In this document: one piece after another, positions 26,601-33,018 of the stretch | Layout of the letters: each line of letters opens with the position of its first letter | Position numbering within the stretch: position 1 is the stretch's first letter | Source of the DNA: Flavobacterium notoginsengisoli | GTDB lineage: Bacteria; Bacteroidota; Bacteroidia; Flavobacteriales; Flavobacteriaceae | NCBI RefSeq assembly: GCF_014207905.1 | Contig: NZ_JACHLB010000004.1 | Location: forward strand, 186,001-250,000 | Direction: 5' to 3' | DNA length: 64,000 nucleotides | Position numbers and translations under genes: made by a program | Notes under the pieces: model-generated | Seen by the model: only the letters and a program-made list of their open reading frames with translations | Databases searched by the model: none | What the model was told of the DNA's origin: nothing

Positions 26601-26741
26601 GGTGCGGGTGCAATTGGTAACCGTTCTATCGGAACAGCTGCTGCGGGTGGAATGTTAATCGGAACTGTGTTTGGTCTTTTAATCATTCCAGGACTTTACA
26701 TACTGTTTGCGAAATTAGAAAAACGAATGAGCAAATCTTAA
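23625..26741 (+). CDS. RND multidrug efflux permease (HAE1/AcrB type)
   Basis: A 1038-residue proton-driven pump. It starts with MIELFIRRKILSLIISVMIV (TM1), has two large periplasmic loops, and shows FALVLSIGIVVDNAIVVVEA in TM4, where the proton-relay Asp is kept but the second position of AcrB's Asp-Asp pair is Asn, as in many HAE1 members. Other signatures are the GFIPTEDQG segment and VMLIGLLAKNAILIVEFA in TM10-11. The length is normal for AcrB. It exports drugs, bile salts or endogenous lipids; the substrate is unknown. Middle gene of the pump operon. Confidence 0.95.
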   Translation: MIELFIRRKILSLIISVMIVLLGLLALFQLPITQFPDIVPPSVTVTAKYTGANAEVSANAVALPLERAINGVPGMTYMSTVTSNDGLTLIQVFFEVGTDPDLAAVNVQNRVTTILDELPEEVIRAGVTTEKEVNSMLMYLNITSTDKTQDEQFIFNFTDINILQELKRIDGVGRAEIMGQKEYSMRVWLDPEKMLSYNISANEVINSLQKQNISAAPGKVGEGSGQMNNQLQYVIKYGGKFFEPKQYEEIALRANADGTILRLKDISKIEFGAMSYGMVSKTDGKPSASIMLKQRPGSNASEVIASVKEKMAELKGSSFPPGMEFNIAYDVSRFLDASIHEVLRTLVEAFLLVAFVVFLFLQDWRSTLIPVLAVPVALIGSFTFMSMMGFSINLLTLFALVLSIGIVVDNAIVVVEAVHVKISEEHMSPMEATISAMKEITGAVIAITIVMAAVFIPVAFLSGPVGVFYRQFSLTMAISIVISGINALTLTPALCAIMLKAHDPNKEKKSLLDRFFHRFNNWFDNITSKYIKVLVKFADRNTVTVGILVLFCVLTWGTTRFLASGFIPTEDQGMVYVSVTTPQGATVERTEKALDEVTRIAQGIKGVDNVTTLAGYSIVTEIAGASYGMGMINLKDWSERDVSVTEFMAELTEKTKNITDAQIEIFAPPTVPGFGNTSGFELRLLDKSGGSIANTDKVTKEFIKELNASPEIQNSFSSFDATFPQYLVHIDYDLAAKKGISVDNAMSTLQTMLGSFYATNFIRFSQMYKVMVQASPQFRQNPESILDMYLKNDKGEMVPFSTFVKLERVYGPEVLTRYNMYMSAMINGEPAEGYSSGDAIAAVERIAAEKLPSRFEVEWSGMTREEILSGNQTIYIFALCILFVYLLLAAQYESLLLPFPVLLSLPVGVFGSYIALVMVGLDNNIYAQVALVMLIGLLAKNAILIVEFAMAQNKLGRDIVEAAIEGARLRFRPILMTSFAFISGLIPLCIASGAGAIGNRSIGTAAAGGMLIGTVFGLLIIPGLYILFAKLEKRMSKS

Positions 26742-26755
26742 TAAGTAAATTTTTA

Positions 26756-26947
26756 AACACATAGAATCATAGGATTTGGAAAGCGTGGAAAGGTGTTTCA
26801 CTTAGCTTTAATAAACATAGCTGTATGGTAATAACCAAATCCTAAAGTTGAAACTTTAGGCTATGTTCATAAGACTATGTGTTAGAAACTAGTTTCTTTC
26901 TATTTCCTTTTCCAAAAAAAAGAAAAAATCTATGTCTCTATGTGTTA
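26756..26947. repeat. AACACATAGAA...CTATGTGTT composite repeat, copy 1
   Basis: Ends AACACATAGAATCATAGG and CTATGTCTCTATGTGTT are inverted. The interior has TTTCACTTAGCTTTAATAAACATAG and GTTAGAAACTAGTTTCTTTC, shared with the copy at 31855-31990. It separates permease and channel genes, so the channel may have its own transcript level. Confidence 0.8.
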
Positions 26948-26989
26948 AAATAAAAATTTAGACAAAGGATTGAACAAATAAATAAAACA

Positions 26990-28474
26990 ATGAAAGAGAT
27001 ATTAAATCAATATAAAAATAATGATGTTATAAGGACAACTAAAAGTGCCGTTCTAATAACCGGAATTTTACTTTTAACAGCTTGTTCTGCACCAAAAGTC
27101 AGTACAAAATTAGACGCAGCAAAACTTCCTGAAAATTTTGATGCACAAAGAAAAGAAGCTACAAATGATGCTTTTATTCCATTAAAAACAGAAACATTTT
27201 TTAAAGATCCTAAATTAGAAGAGTTACTCAAAAAAGCAATTGCCAAAAATCCTGATTATCTAATAATGCAGGAAAGAATTTTAATTGCCAATTCGCATTT
27301 AAAGGTCGCAAAACTAGCACTTCTTCCCTCATTAGACTTAGTTGCAGATGCTTCTGGAACACATTACGGAAAATATACAATGGATGGAGTTGGTAATTAT
27401 GATACTAATTTTTCTCAGAATATTACCGAAAAACAAAGAATCAACGAAGACTTAACTCCTAATCTATTTTTAGGAGGAAAAGTTTCGTGGGAAGCTGATA
27501 TTTGGGGCAAACTAAGCAATCGTAAAAAAGCTGCACAACAAAGATATTTTGCATCTCAACAAGGAATGCGCTTATTGCAAACGCGCCTTTTAGGCGATGT
27601 TGCCGATTTGTATTTTAAACTGATTGCTTTAGACAAACAAGCTACTATTTACGATGACAACTTAAAAACACAAGAAAGAGCACTTGATATTGTTTCGGCA
27701 CAAAGATCTGTTGGAAAAGCTACAGAATTAGCTGTACAGCAGTTTAATGCACAAAACAGTAACATTCATGCAGAAGCTTCAGAATTGAAATTAAGCATTG
27801 ATCAGACAGAGAAAGCACTATTAACTCTTTTGGGAGAATATGGCGGAAAAATCGACAGAAGCAGTGATTTCTTGGCGGGCCACTTAGATGTTTTAAATCA
27901 AAAAATAAGTGTCGATTCTATTATTCATAAAAGACCTGACGTGTCAGAAGCTTATTTCGAATTATTGGCAAGTAATGCTGATGCAAAATCGGCTCGTGCT
28001 GCCTTTTTTCCAACTTTAAATTTAGGCGGTTATGCAGGTTTTAATTCGTTCTCTTTCAACACTTTCTTTGATGCTGGCTCATTTGCATGGCAGATATTGG
28101 GAGGTTTAAGTGCTCCTGTTTTCAATAAAGGGCAAATAAAACAGGAATTTTATGTTTCGAACAGAAAACAAGAAATCTCATTTCTTCAATATCAAAATAG
28201 CGTAACAACGGCATTTAACGAATTGAGTGCATTATTGCGAAGAAATGAAGCCTATGAAGATGTTTTGAAATACAAACTAAACGAAATCGATCATCTTGAA
28301 ATTGCCGTAAACGTTTCTAATGATTTGTATTTGAGCGGTTACGCCAATTACTTGGAAATCATTAGCGCACAACAAAACAAACTACAGGCAGAACTTGATT
28401 TTGTAGACATTCAATTGCGAAATGCAAACTCGCAAGTACTGCTGTACAAAGCTTTAGGCGGAGGAATTAATTAA
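26990..28474 (+). CDS. Outer membrane efflux channel lipoprotein (TolC/OprM type)
   Basis: A 494-residue outer-membrane factor, third component of the RND pump. A lipobox LTAC (ILLLTACSAPK) is preceded by a longer than usual 20-residue polar head. Two OEP repeats are visible: the first contains NPDYLIMQERILIANSHLKVAKLALLP and the second HKRPDVSEAYFELLASNADAKSARAAFFPTLNLG; PxLxLxx beta-barrel strands follow each. It is separated from the permease by a 192-bp repeat, so co-transcription is probable but may be attenuated. Confidence 0.92.
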   Translation: MKEILNQYKNNDVIRTTKSAVLITGILLLTACSAPKVSTKLDAAKLPENFDAQRKEATNDAFIPLKTETFFKDPKLEELLKKAIAKNPDYLIMQERILIANSHLKVAKLALLPSLDLVADASGTHYGKYTMDGVGNYDTNFSQNITEKQRINEDLTPNLFLGGKVSWEADIWGKLSNRKKAAQQRYFASQQGMRLLQTRLLGDVADLYFKLIALDKQATIYDDNLKTQERALDIVSAQRSVGKATELAVQQFNAQNSNIHAEASELKLSIDQTEKALLTLLGEYGGKIDRSSDFLAGHLDVLNQKISVDSIIHKRPDVSEAYFELLASNADAKSARAAFFPTLNLGGYAGFNSFSFNTFFDAGSFAWQILGGLSAPVFNKGQIKQEFYVSNRKQEISFLQYQNSVTTAFNELSALLRRNEAYEDVLKYKLNEIDHLEIAVNVSNDLYLSGYANYLEIISAQQNKLQAELDFVDIQLRNANSQVLLYKALGGGIN

Positions 28475-28534
28475 TGTTTTTATATATTGGTCAAAAATTG
28501 CCTCTGTTTTATAGCTCATCGCAGAGGTAATTTT

Positions 28535-28568
28535 AAATCCCATTTCTATTCTGAAATGGGATTTTTTT
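28535..28568 (+). terminator. Terminator of the RND efflux operon
   Basis: AAATCCCATTTC pairs with GAAATGGGATTT around a 6-nt loop, followed by a T run, about 60 bp after the channel stop codon. Confidence 0.88.
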
Positions 28569-28632
28569 ATAAAAATAATCCTCGTTTACCGTTAACTTTT
28601 TACCTTTATTCTATAATACTAAAATTCCATTG

Positions 28633-29193
28633 ATGGATATTTCCAAAATTCTTGATCTCATATACCAAATTCCGGAGCAGTCAAAATTGACGATTCAAAA
28701 TAATGTCAATGAAATTGCTTTCCCGAAAGGGCATATTTTATTAAAAGCCAACAAAATAGAATCTAATATTTATTTTATAAAAAAAGGTTTAGTAAGAGCT
28801 TTTATCGAAAGAGATAATGAAGTGACATTTTGGTTTGGAAAAGAAGGCGAAACCGTGATTTCTATGAAAAGTTATGTCGAAGATCAGCCTGGTTATGAAA
28901 ACATCGAACTTCTGGAAGATTGCGAATTGTACGAACTCAAAACCGAAAATCTTAGAAAGCTTTTCAGCGAAGATGTTCACATTGCAAACTGGGGAAGAAA
29001 ATTTGCCGAAAAAGAATTGATTAAAACCGAAGAACGACTGATTTCTAAACAATTCAAAAATGCTTCAGAACGTTATTTGGAATTAATGAAAGATCATCCC
29101 GAGCTTATTAAAAGAGTACAATTAGGCCATATTGCTTCTTATTTAGGAATCACACAAGTTAGTTTAAGCAGAATTCGTGCAGAATTAAAATAA
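28633..29193 (+). CDS. Crp/Fnr family regulator
   Basis: A 186-residue cNMP-fold regulator: beta-roll with GHILLKANKIESNIYFIKKGLVRAF, dimer helix KFAEKELIKTEERLISKQFKNASERYLELMKDHPELIKRV (approximate), and a short HTH (GHIASYLGITQVSLSRIRAELK). The recognition helix reads QVSLSR, lacking the Glu that CRP and FNR use, so its DNA site should differ from those of the other two Crp proteins in the window. The ATG at 28633 follows an in-frame TTG. It precedes the SMR exporter by 73 bp and may control it. Confidence 0.87.
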   Translation: MDISKILDLIYQIPEQSKLTIQNNVNEIAFPKGHILLKANKIESNIYFIKKGLVRAFIERDNEVTFWFGKEGETVISMKSYVEDQPGYENIELLEDCELYELKTENLRKLFSEDVHIANWGRKFAEKELIKTEERLISKQFKNASERYLELMKDHPELIKRVQLGHIASYLGITQVSLSRIRAELK

Positions 29194-29266
29194 TTTCATT
29201 TTTTATCATTTGTTAAATTTTTTCCGAATTCGATAAAAGAACTTTGCACCTTAAATTTTTAACTAT

Positions 29267-29593
29267 ATGAACTGGATTATTTTAATCATTGCCGGCTTAT
29301 TTGAAGTAGCCTTTGCCTCTTGTCTTGGAAAAGCAAAAGCAACCACTGGAACTGAAATGTATTATTGGTATATTGGATTCTTTATTTCTTTAACTGTTAG
29401 TATGCTTTTATTGATGAAAGCCACAGAAACACTTCCTTTAGGAACAGCTTATGCAGTTTGGACAGGAATTGGAGCTGTTGGAACAGTTTTAGTCGGAATC
29501 TTTGTTTTTAAAGAACCTGCAGCATTTTGGAGATTGTTTTTCTTAGCTACTTTGGTCGGTTCTATTGTTGGTTTAAAGGCGGTTTCGCACTAA
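29267..29593 (+). CDS. sugE: SMR family exporter, SugE/Gdx-like
   Basis: A 108-residue four-helix small multidrug resistance protein. The first helix is MNWIILIIAGLFEVAFASCLGKA with the essential Glu13, and later helices carry GTAYAVWTGIGAVGTVLVG and FKEPAAFWRLFFLATLVGSIVGLKAVSH. The WTG(I)GAVGT(V) and AFASCLG patterns favour the SugE/Gdx group (guanidinium or small quaternary ammonium export) over EmrE. I see no convincing guanidine riboswitch in the short leader. A palindrome with a T tail follows. Confidence 0.88.
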   Translation: MNWIILIIAGLFEVAFASCLGKAKATTGTEMYYWYIGFFISLTVSMLLLMKATETLPLGTAYAVWTGIGAVGTVLVGIFVFKEPAAFWRLFFLATLVGSIVGLKAVSH

Positions 29594-29616
29594 AAATATA
29601 TTTTACGATTATATTC

Positions 29617-29655
29617 AACTTTGTCAAAGTTCAAAACTTTGACAAAGTTTTTTTG
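29617..29655 (+). terminator. CTTTGTCAAAGTT palindrome with T tail, copy 3
   Basis: AACTTTGTCAAAGTT and AACTTTGACAAAGTT pair and are followed by eight or nine T residues, 24 bp after sugE, so this copy looks like a true terminator. Confidence 0.75.
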
Positions 29656-29682
29656 TTTTAAAGCCATATATAACCCCCAATC

Positions 29683-29784
29683 TTGTCATTCCGAGGAACG
29701 AGGAATCACACGCGGGATTCGACAAAGATTGGCGAAATTCGATGCGTAGTTTCTAGTGTGATTCCTCGTTCCTCGGAATGACAA
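29683..29784. repeat. TTGTCA/TGACAA inverted-repeat element, copy 3
   Basis: Arms TTGTCATTCCGAGGAACGAG and CTCGTTCCTCGGAATGACAA pair. Relative to copy 1, changes at arm positions occur on both sides (TTTCG/CGAAA to TTCCG/CGGAA). Together with the palindromes at 29617 and 29795 it fills the gene-free spacer 29594-29902. Confidence 0.85.
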
Positions 29785-29794
29785 ACTCTACGTG

Positions 29795-29827
29795 AACTTT
29801 GTCAAAGTTTAAAACTTTGACAAAGTT
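29795..29827. terminator. CTTTGTCAAAGTT palindrome, copy 4
   Basis: AACTTTGTCAAAGTT and AACTTTGACAAAGTT, separated by three bases. It sits on the other side of the repeat at 29683, so the two copies flank it. Confidence 0.5.
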
Positions 29828-29902
29828 AATCTCCAAAATGATTAATGCGTTTTCAGCATCACATGATAAAAAAATAGCATTTTACATCATTATTCCCTGC
29901 TT

Positions 29903-29910
29903 TATCTTTG
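29903..29910 (+). promoter_or_regulatory. -7 promoter box of elaA
   Basis: TATCTTTG fits TAnnTTTG and lies 26 bp upstream of the ATG, a short leader as is common in this phylum. No clear -33 box. Confidence 0.5.
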
Positions 29911-29935
29911 TCAAAAATTAAAGCTTAAAATTAGA

Positions 29936-30382
29936 ATGACATTTAGCCATACCATTAAATCTTTTGAAGAATTAACCAATCACGAATTATATAACTTGCT
30001 TCAATTAAGAAGTGACGTTTTTGTAGTTGAACAAAACTGTCCGTATTTAGATTTGGATAATAAAGACCAAAAAGGTTTTCATTTATCATTTTATGTAGAT
30101 AACGAATTAGCTGGTGTAACACGTTTACTTCCTGCTGGAGTGTCTTACAATGAAATCTCAATAGGAAGAGTTGTAATTGCAAGAACAAATCGCGGATTGG
30201 GTTTAGGAGTAAAACTAATGGAAGCTTCAATTGCAGGCTGCGAAGAAAAATTTGGAAAAGCTCCAATTAGAATCAGTGCACAATATCATTTATCAAAATT
30301 TTATCAATCACTTGGATTTGTTGAGCAAGGAGAAGTTTATGATGAAGATGGAATTCCGCATATTGGAATGTTACGGGCATAA
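29936..30382 (+). CDS. elaA: GNAT acetyltransferase, ElaA family
   Basis: A 148-residue GNAT-fold protein of the ElaA type: ELTNHELYNLLQLRSDVFVVEQNCPYLDLDNKDQKGFH (approximate) is the family's N-terminal hallmark, followed by the acetyl-CoA loop VIARTNRGLGLGVKLMEAS (R-x-x-G-x-G/A pattern) and the final HIGMLRA. ElaA's substrate is not established. It is convergent with the LysR gene, whose stop lies 4 bp away, leaving no room for a separate terminator. Confidence 0.87.
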   Translation: MTFSHTIKSFEELTNHELYNLLQLRSDVFVVEQNCPYLDLDNKDQKGFHLSFYVDNELAGVTRLLPAGVSYNEISIGRVVIARTNRGLGLGVKLMEASIAGCEEKFGKAPIRISAQYHLSKFYQSLGFVEQGEVYDEDGIPHIGMLRA

Positions 30383-30386
30383 AAAG

Positions 30387-31250
30387 TTACGGAACGATTA
30401 ATTTTAAAACATTAGCCAAAACCGGATTATGATCTTCTGTTCGCCAATTGATATACAAATCGGTTTCTAAAGGAAGCTTAATAAATCGGATTCCAGGAAT
30501 TTCATGAAAAAGATAAGAATCGGGTAAAATTGCAATTCCGAGTCCTTTTCGAACCAAAGCAATAATGGCCGAACCAAATTCAGAATGAAGATAAACTTCT
30601 GGTGCATTTTCTAAAGAATTGAATAAACGCTGAATCAAATCGCTGTAGCTGCTGCCTTCATCGTTTGTCGGCAATATGAATTTCTGAGAAGCAAGTGTTT
30701 CTTTAGTTAAATCCTCAGGAGTTTGATAAGGATGATCTTCGGGAACAACAATTGCCAAATGATCTGTATAGATTTTTTGAGATTCAATATCTTTTGCCGT
30801 ATTGATATCTCTTGTAATAGCCAAATCGATTTTATAATTGCGAAGGAAATCTTGCTGATTTTCATAAATAACTTGAACCAATTTGACTTTAAGTTTTGGA
30901 AAAGCATCAGAAATACGAGATAAAATCTCAGGCATAATTGAAGCTGAAATAGAATCTGGATGAGAAATGGTTATAGTTCCGCTCTCTCCTAACTGAATCT
31001 GACGGGCAGATTGATGAATAAACTCTAGTTTGTTCAATTCGACCTCCCATTTTTCTTTTAGAAATTGACCAGCGGCTGTAAGTTTGACATTACGTTTGTT
31101 TCGTTCAAACAACTGAACACCAAGCTGATTCTCTAAAGATTGAATCTGACGACTCAATGCTGATTGCGTAATATTCATTTTTCCGGCTGTATTCCAGAAA
31201 TGAAGTTCGCGAGATAACGCTAAAAAATATTTAATTTGTTGTAAATCCAT
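30387..31250 (-). CDS. LysR family transcriptional regulator
   Basis: A 287-residue LysR regulator: HTH MDLQQIKYFLALSRELHFWNTAGKMNITQSALSRQIQSLENQLG, then LFERNKRNVKLTAAG, and a ligand-binding domain containing TITISHPDSISASIMPEIL and LVRKGLGIAILPD. It is divergent from the GNAT gene at 31313 with a 62-bp spacer holding an ATGC-N7-GCAT palindrome, so it probably controls that gene and itself. The co-inducer is unknown. Confidence 0.9.
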   Translation of the reverse strand: MDLQQIKYFLALSRELHFWNTAGKMNITQSALSRQIQSLENQLGVQLFERNKRNVKLTAAGQFLKEKWEVELNKLEFIHQSARQIQLGESGTITISHPDSISASIMPEILSRISDAFPKLKVKLVQVIYENQQDFLRNYKIDLAITRDINTAKDIESQKIYTDHLAIVVPEDHPYQTPEDLTKETLASQKFILPTNDEGSSYSDLIQRLFNSLENAPEVYLHSEFGSAIIALVRKGLGIAILPDSYLFHEIPGIRFIKLPLETDLYINWRTEDHNPVLANVLKLIVP

Positions 31251-31252
31251 TG

Positions 31253-31267
31253 ATGCAATTTACGCAT
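31253..31267. promoter_or_regulatory. Candidate LysR-box in the lysR-GNAT spacer
   Basis: ATGCAATTTACGCAT is an inverted repeat (ATGC/GCAT) of the T-N11-A type bound by LysR proteins, starting 3 bp from the LysR start codon; a further ACGCATT half lies at about 31293. Confidence 0.55.
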
Positions 31268-31312
31268 TTATTAAGAACAAAAAACACATTTTAACGCATT
31301 AAAAAAACATAA

Positions 31313-31831
31313 ATGAGTACAGTAGAAATATATAAAGCAACAATTGATGATGTAAAAAAACTGCAATCTATAGGTAGACAAACGTTTTTTGAAACATTTG
31401 CAGATGAAAATAGCCAAGAAAATATAAATAAATATCTGAATGAAAGTTTTGCTGATGAAAAATTATTAGCAGAATTGAATAATCCAAATTCCTATTTCTA
31501 TTTAGCTGTTTCAGAAAATAATGTTATTGGTTATTTGAAACTAAATACAGCAAATGCTCAAACCGAAAAACAAGCTGATGATGCTCTTGAGATTCAACGT
31601 ATTTATGTTTCAAAAGAATTTCACGGCAAAAAAGTGGCTCAAACACTTTACGCTCAAGCAGAACAAATGGCCAAAGAAATAAAAGCATCTTATATGTGGC
31701 TTGGCGTTTGGGAAAAGAATTTTAGAGCTGTAAGTTTTTATACTAAAAATGGTTTCGTGAAATTTGATACACACATCTTCAGATTTGGAGATGAAGAACA
31801 AATCGATTTATTGATGAAAAAAGTTTTATAA
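31313..31831 (+). CDS. GNAT N-acetyltransferase (PaiA/SAT-like)
   Basis: A 172-residue GNAT enzyme: N-terminal VEIYKATIDDVKKLQSIGRQTFFETFADENSQENI, the central LEIQRIYVSKEFHGKKVAQTLYAQAEQMAKE with the acetyl-CoA-binding loop, and WLGVWEKNFRAVSFYTKNGFVKF, the PaiA-like motif of spermidine/spermine acetyltransferases of Gram-positive bacteria. A polyamine or amino-sugar substrate is plausible but not proven. Divergent LysR control is likely. Confidence 0.87.
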   Translation: MSTVEIYKATIDDVKKLQSIGRQTFFETFADENSQENINKYLNESFADEKLLAELNNPNSYFYLAVSENNVIGYLKLNTANAQTEKQADDALEIQRIYVSKEFHGKKVAQTLYAQAEQMAKEIKASYMWLGVWEKNFRAVSFYTKNGFVKFDTHIFRFGDEEQIDLLMKKVL

Positions 31832-31854
31832 ATTCATAAAAAAAACAATTATTA

Positions 31855-31990
31855 AACACATAGAAACATAGAATTTAAAAGCTCAGACAAGGCATTTCAC
31901 TTGTTTAAATAAACATAGTTGGCTATGTGTTAGAAACTAGTTTCTTTTATCTTCTTTTTCATTTATATAAATTCTATGTTTCTATGTGTT
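31855..31990. repeat. AACACATAGAA...CTATGTGTT composite repeat, copy 2
   Basis: Starts AACACATAGAAACATAGAAT, contains GGCATTTCACTTG, AAATAAACATAG and GTTAGAAACTAGTTTCTTTT, and ends CTATGTTTCTATGTGTT. It is shorter than the copy at 26756-26947, which carries an extra CCTAAAGTTGAAACTTTAGG hairpin in its middle. Confidence 0.8.
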
Positions 31991-32033
31991 TACCATTTTT
32001 TAAAATTTTAAAAAGTAACAACTACTTCAACAA

Positions 32034-32921
32034 ATGAAAAAAAGACAATTTTTATTGCTTTTACTAATAATTGGTACCGCTTTCTGGGGAATTTCCTATT
32101 CGGTTACCAAAATGGCAATTGGAAACAGTTCGCCAAACATTTTTCTATTTTATCGCTTCTTTTTAGCTGTAATTGTACTGAGTATCGTTTTTTGGAAATA
32201 CGTGAAAGATATGAATCTAGATGCTATTAAAACTGGTTTTATATTGGCTGTCCCAATGTTTTTGGGTATTCAATTACAGACTGTTGCGCTTAAATATACA
32301 ACTGCTTCTCAATGTTCTTTTATTGCTGGTTTGACCGTGATTATTATTCCGTTAATGAAATTAGCTGTTTATAAAACTAGTACGCCTTTAAAAATCTGGA
32401 TTGCTGCTCTCACTGCTTTAACTGGCTTGTTTATTATTGCTGTGCAAGATAAATTCGTTGTAAACTTAGGTGATTTATTTACCATTGCAGGCGCATTTGC
32501 TTTTGCCGTTTATTTAATTGCTGTAGAAAAACATTCGGCTTCAAAAAATCTTTTGTACTCAATTGTTCCGATGTTCTCGTTTTGTGCTTTGTTTACATTT
32601 TGTCTCGCATTTACAGATCCGCACGCAGAATGGTTTCCAAAAAGTGATACATTCTGGCAAGGTGTTATTTATTGCGCCTTATTTTCTACCGCTTTTATGT
32701 ACACCGTTTCTAATATTTCACAGCGTTATTTATCGGCAGAACGTGTTGCTGTAATTTATCTTTTTGAACCTGTCTTTGGCGCAATCGGAGCTTTTTTTAT
32801 TTTAGGGGAAAATCTATCGTGGCGATTGCTTTTGGGTGGGGCTTTGATCTTTTCGGCAACAATTATTTCAGAAGTTAATTTTAAAAAGCCTAAATTGAAA
32901 GTTGTAGCTAATAAAAAGTAG
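32034..32921 (+). CDS. DMT superfamily EamA transporter
   Basis: A 295-residue inner-membrane protein with ten hydrophobic segments in two EamA repeats. The first repeat contains GTAFWGISYSVTKMAIGNSSPN with FYRFFLAVIVL and the end helix YTTASQCSFIAGLTVIIIPL; the second contains FTIAGAFAFAVYLIAVEKHS and AVIYLFEPVFGAIGAFFILGE. Members export amino acids or metabolites, and no specific substrate can be inferred. It is convergent with the phytochrome gene, with a long palindrome between. Confidence 0.88.
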   Translation: MKKRQFLLLLLIIGTAFWGISYSVTKMAIGNSSPNIFLFYRFFLAVIVLSIVFWKYVKDMNLDAIKTGFILAVPMFLGIQLQTVALKYTTASQCSFIAGLTVIIIPLMKLAVYKTSTPLKIWIAALTALTGLFIIAVQDKFVVNLGDLFTIAGAFAFAVYLIAVEKHSASKNLLYSIVPMFSFCALFTFCLAFTDPHAEWFPKSDTFWQGVIYCALFSTAFMYTVSNISQRYLSAERVAVIYLFEPVFGAIGAFFILGENLSWRLLLGGALIFSATIISEVNFKKPKLKVVANKK

Positions 32922-32941
32922 TTGCTTTAAGATTGTTTTTT

Positions 32942-33003
32942 ATGTTTCACGCAGATTATGCAGATTTTTATCTAGTAGAATCTGCATAATCTGCGTGAAA
33001 CAT
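32942..33003. repeat. Perfect 25-bp-arm palindrome between convergent genes
   Basis: ATGTTTCACGCAGATTATGC begins the left arm and GCATAATCTGCGTGAAACAT ends the right arm, with a 12-nt loop. Sitting between the converging DMT transporter and phytochrome genes, it is well placed as a bidirectional terminator. Same end sequence as the repeats at 340-640 and 3096-3193. Confidence 0.8.
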
Positions 33004-33018
33004 AAAAAATTTCTCTAT

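Noticed and set aside
29194-29266. Guanidine riboswitch in front of the SugE-like exporter
   Set aside because: The leader is only about 70 bp and I could not find a matching fold or conserved guanidine riboswitch sequence.
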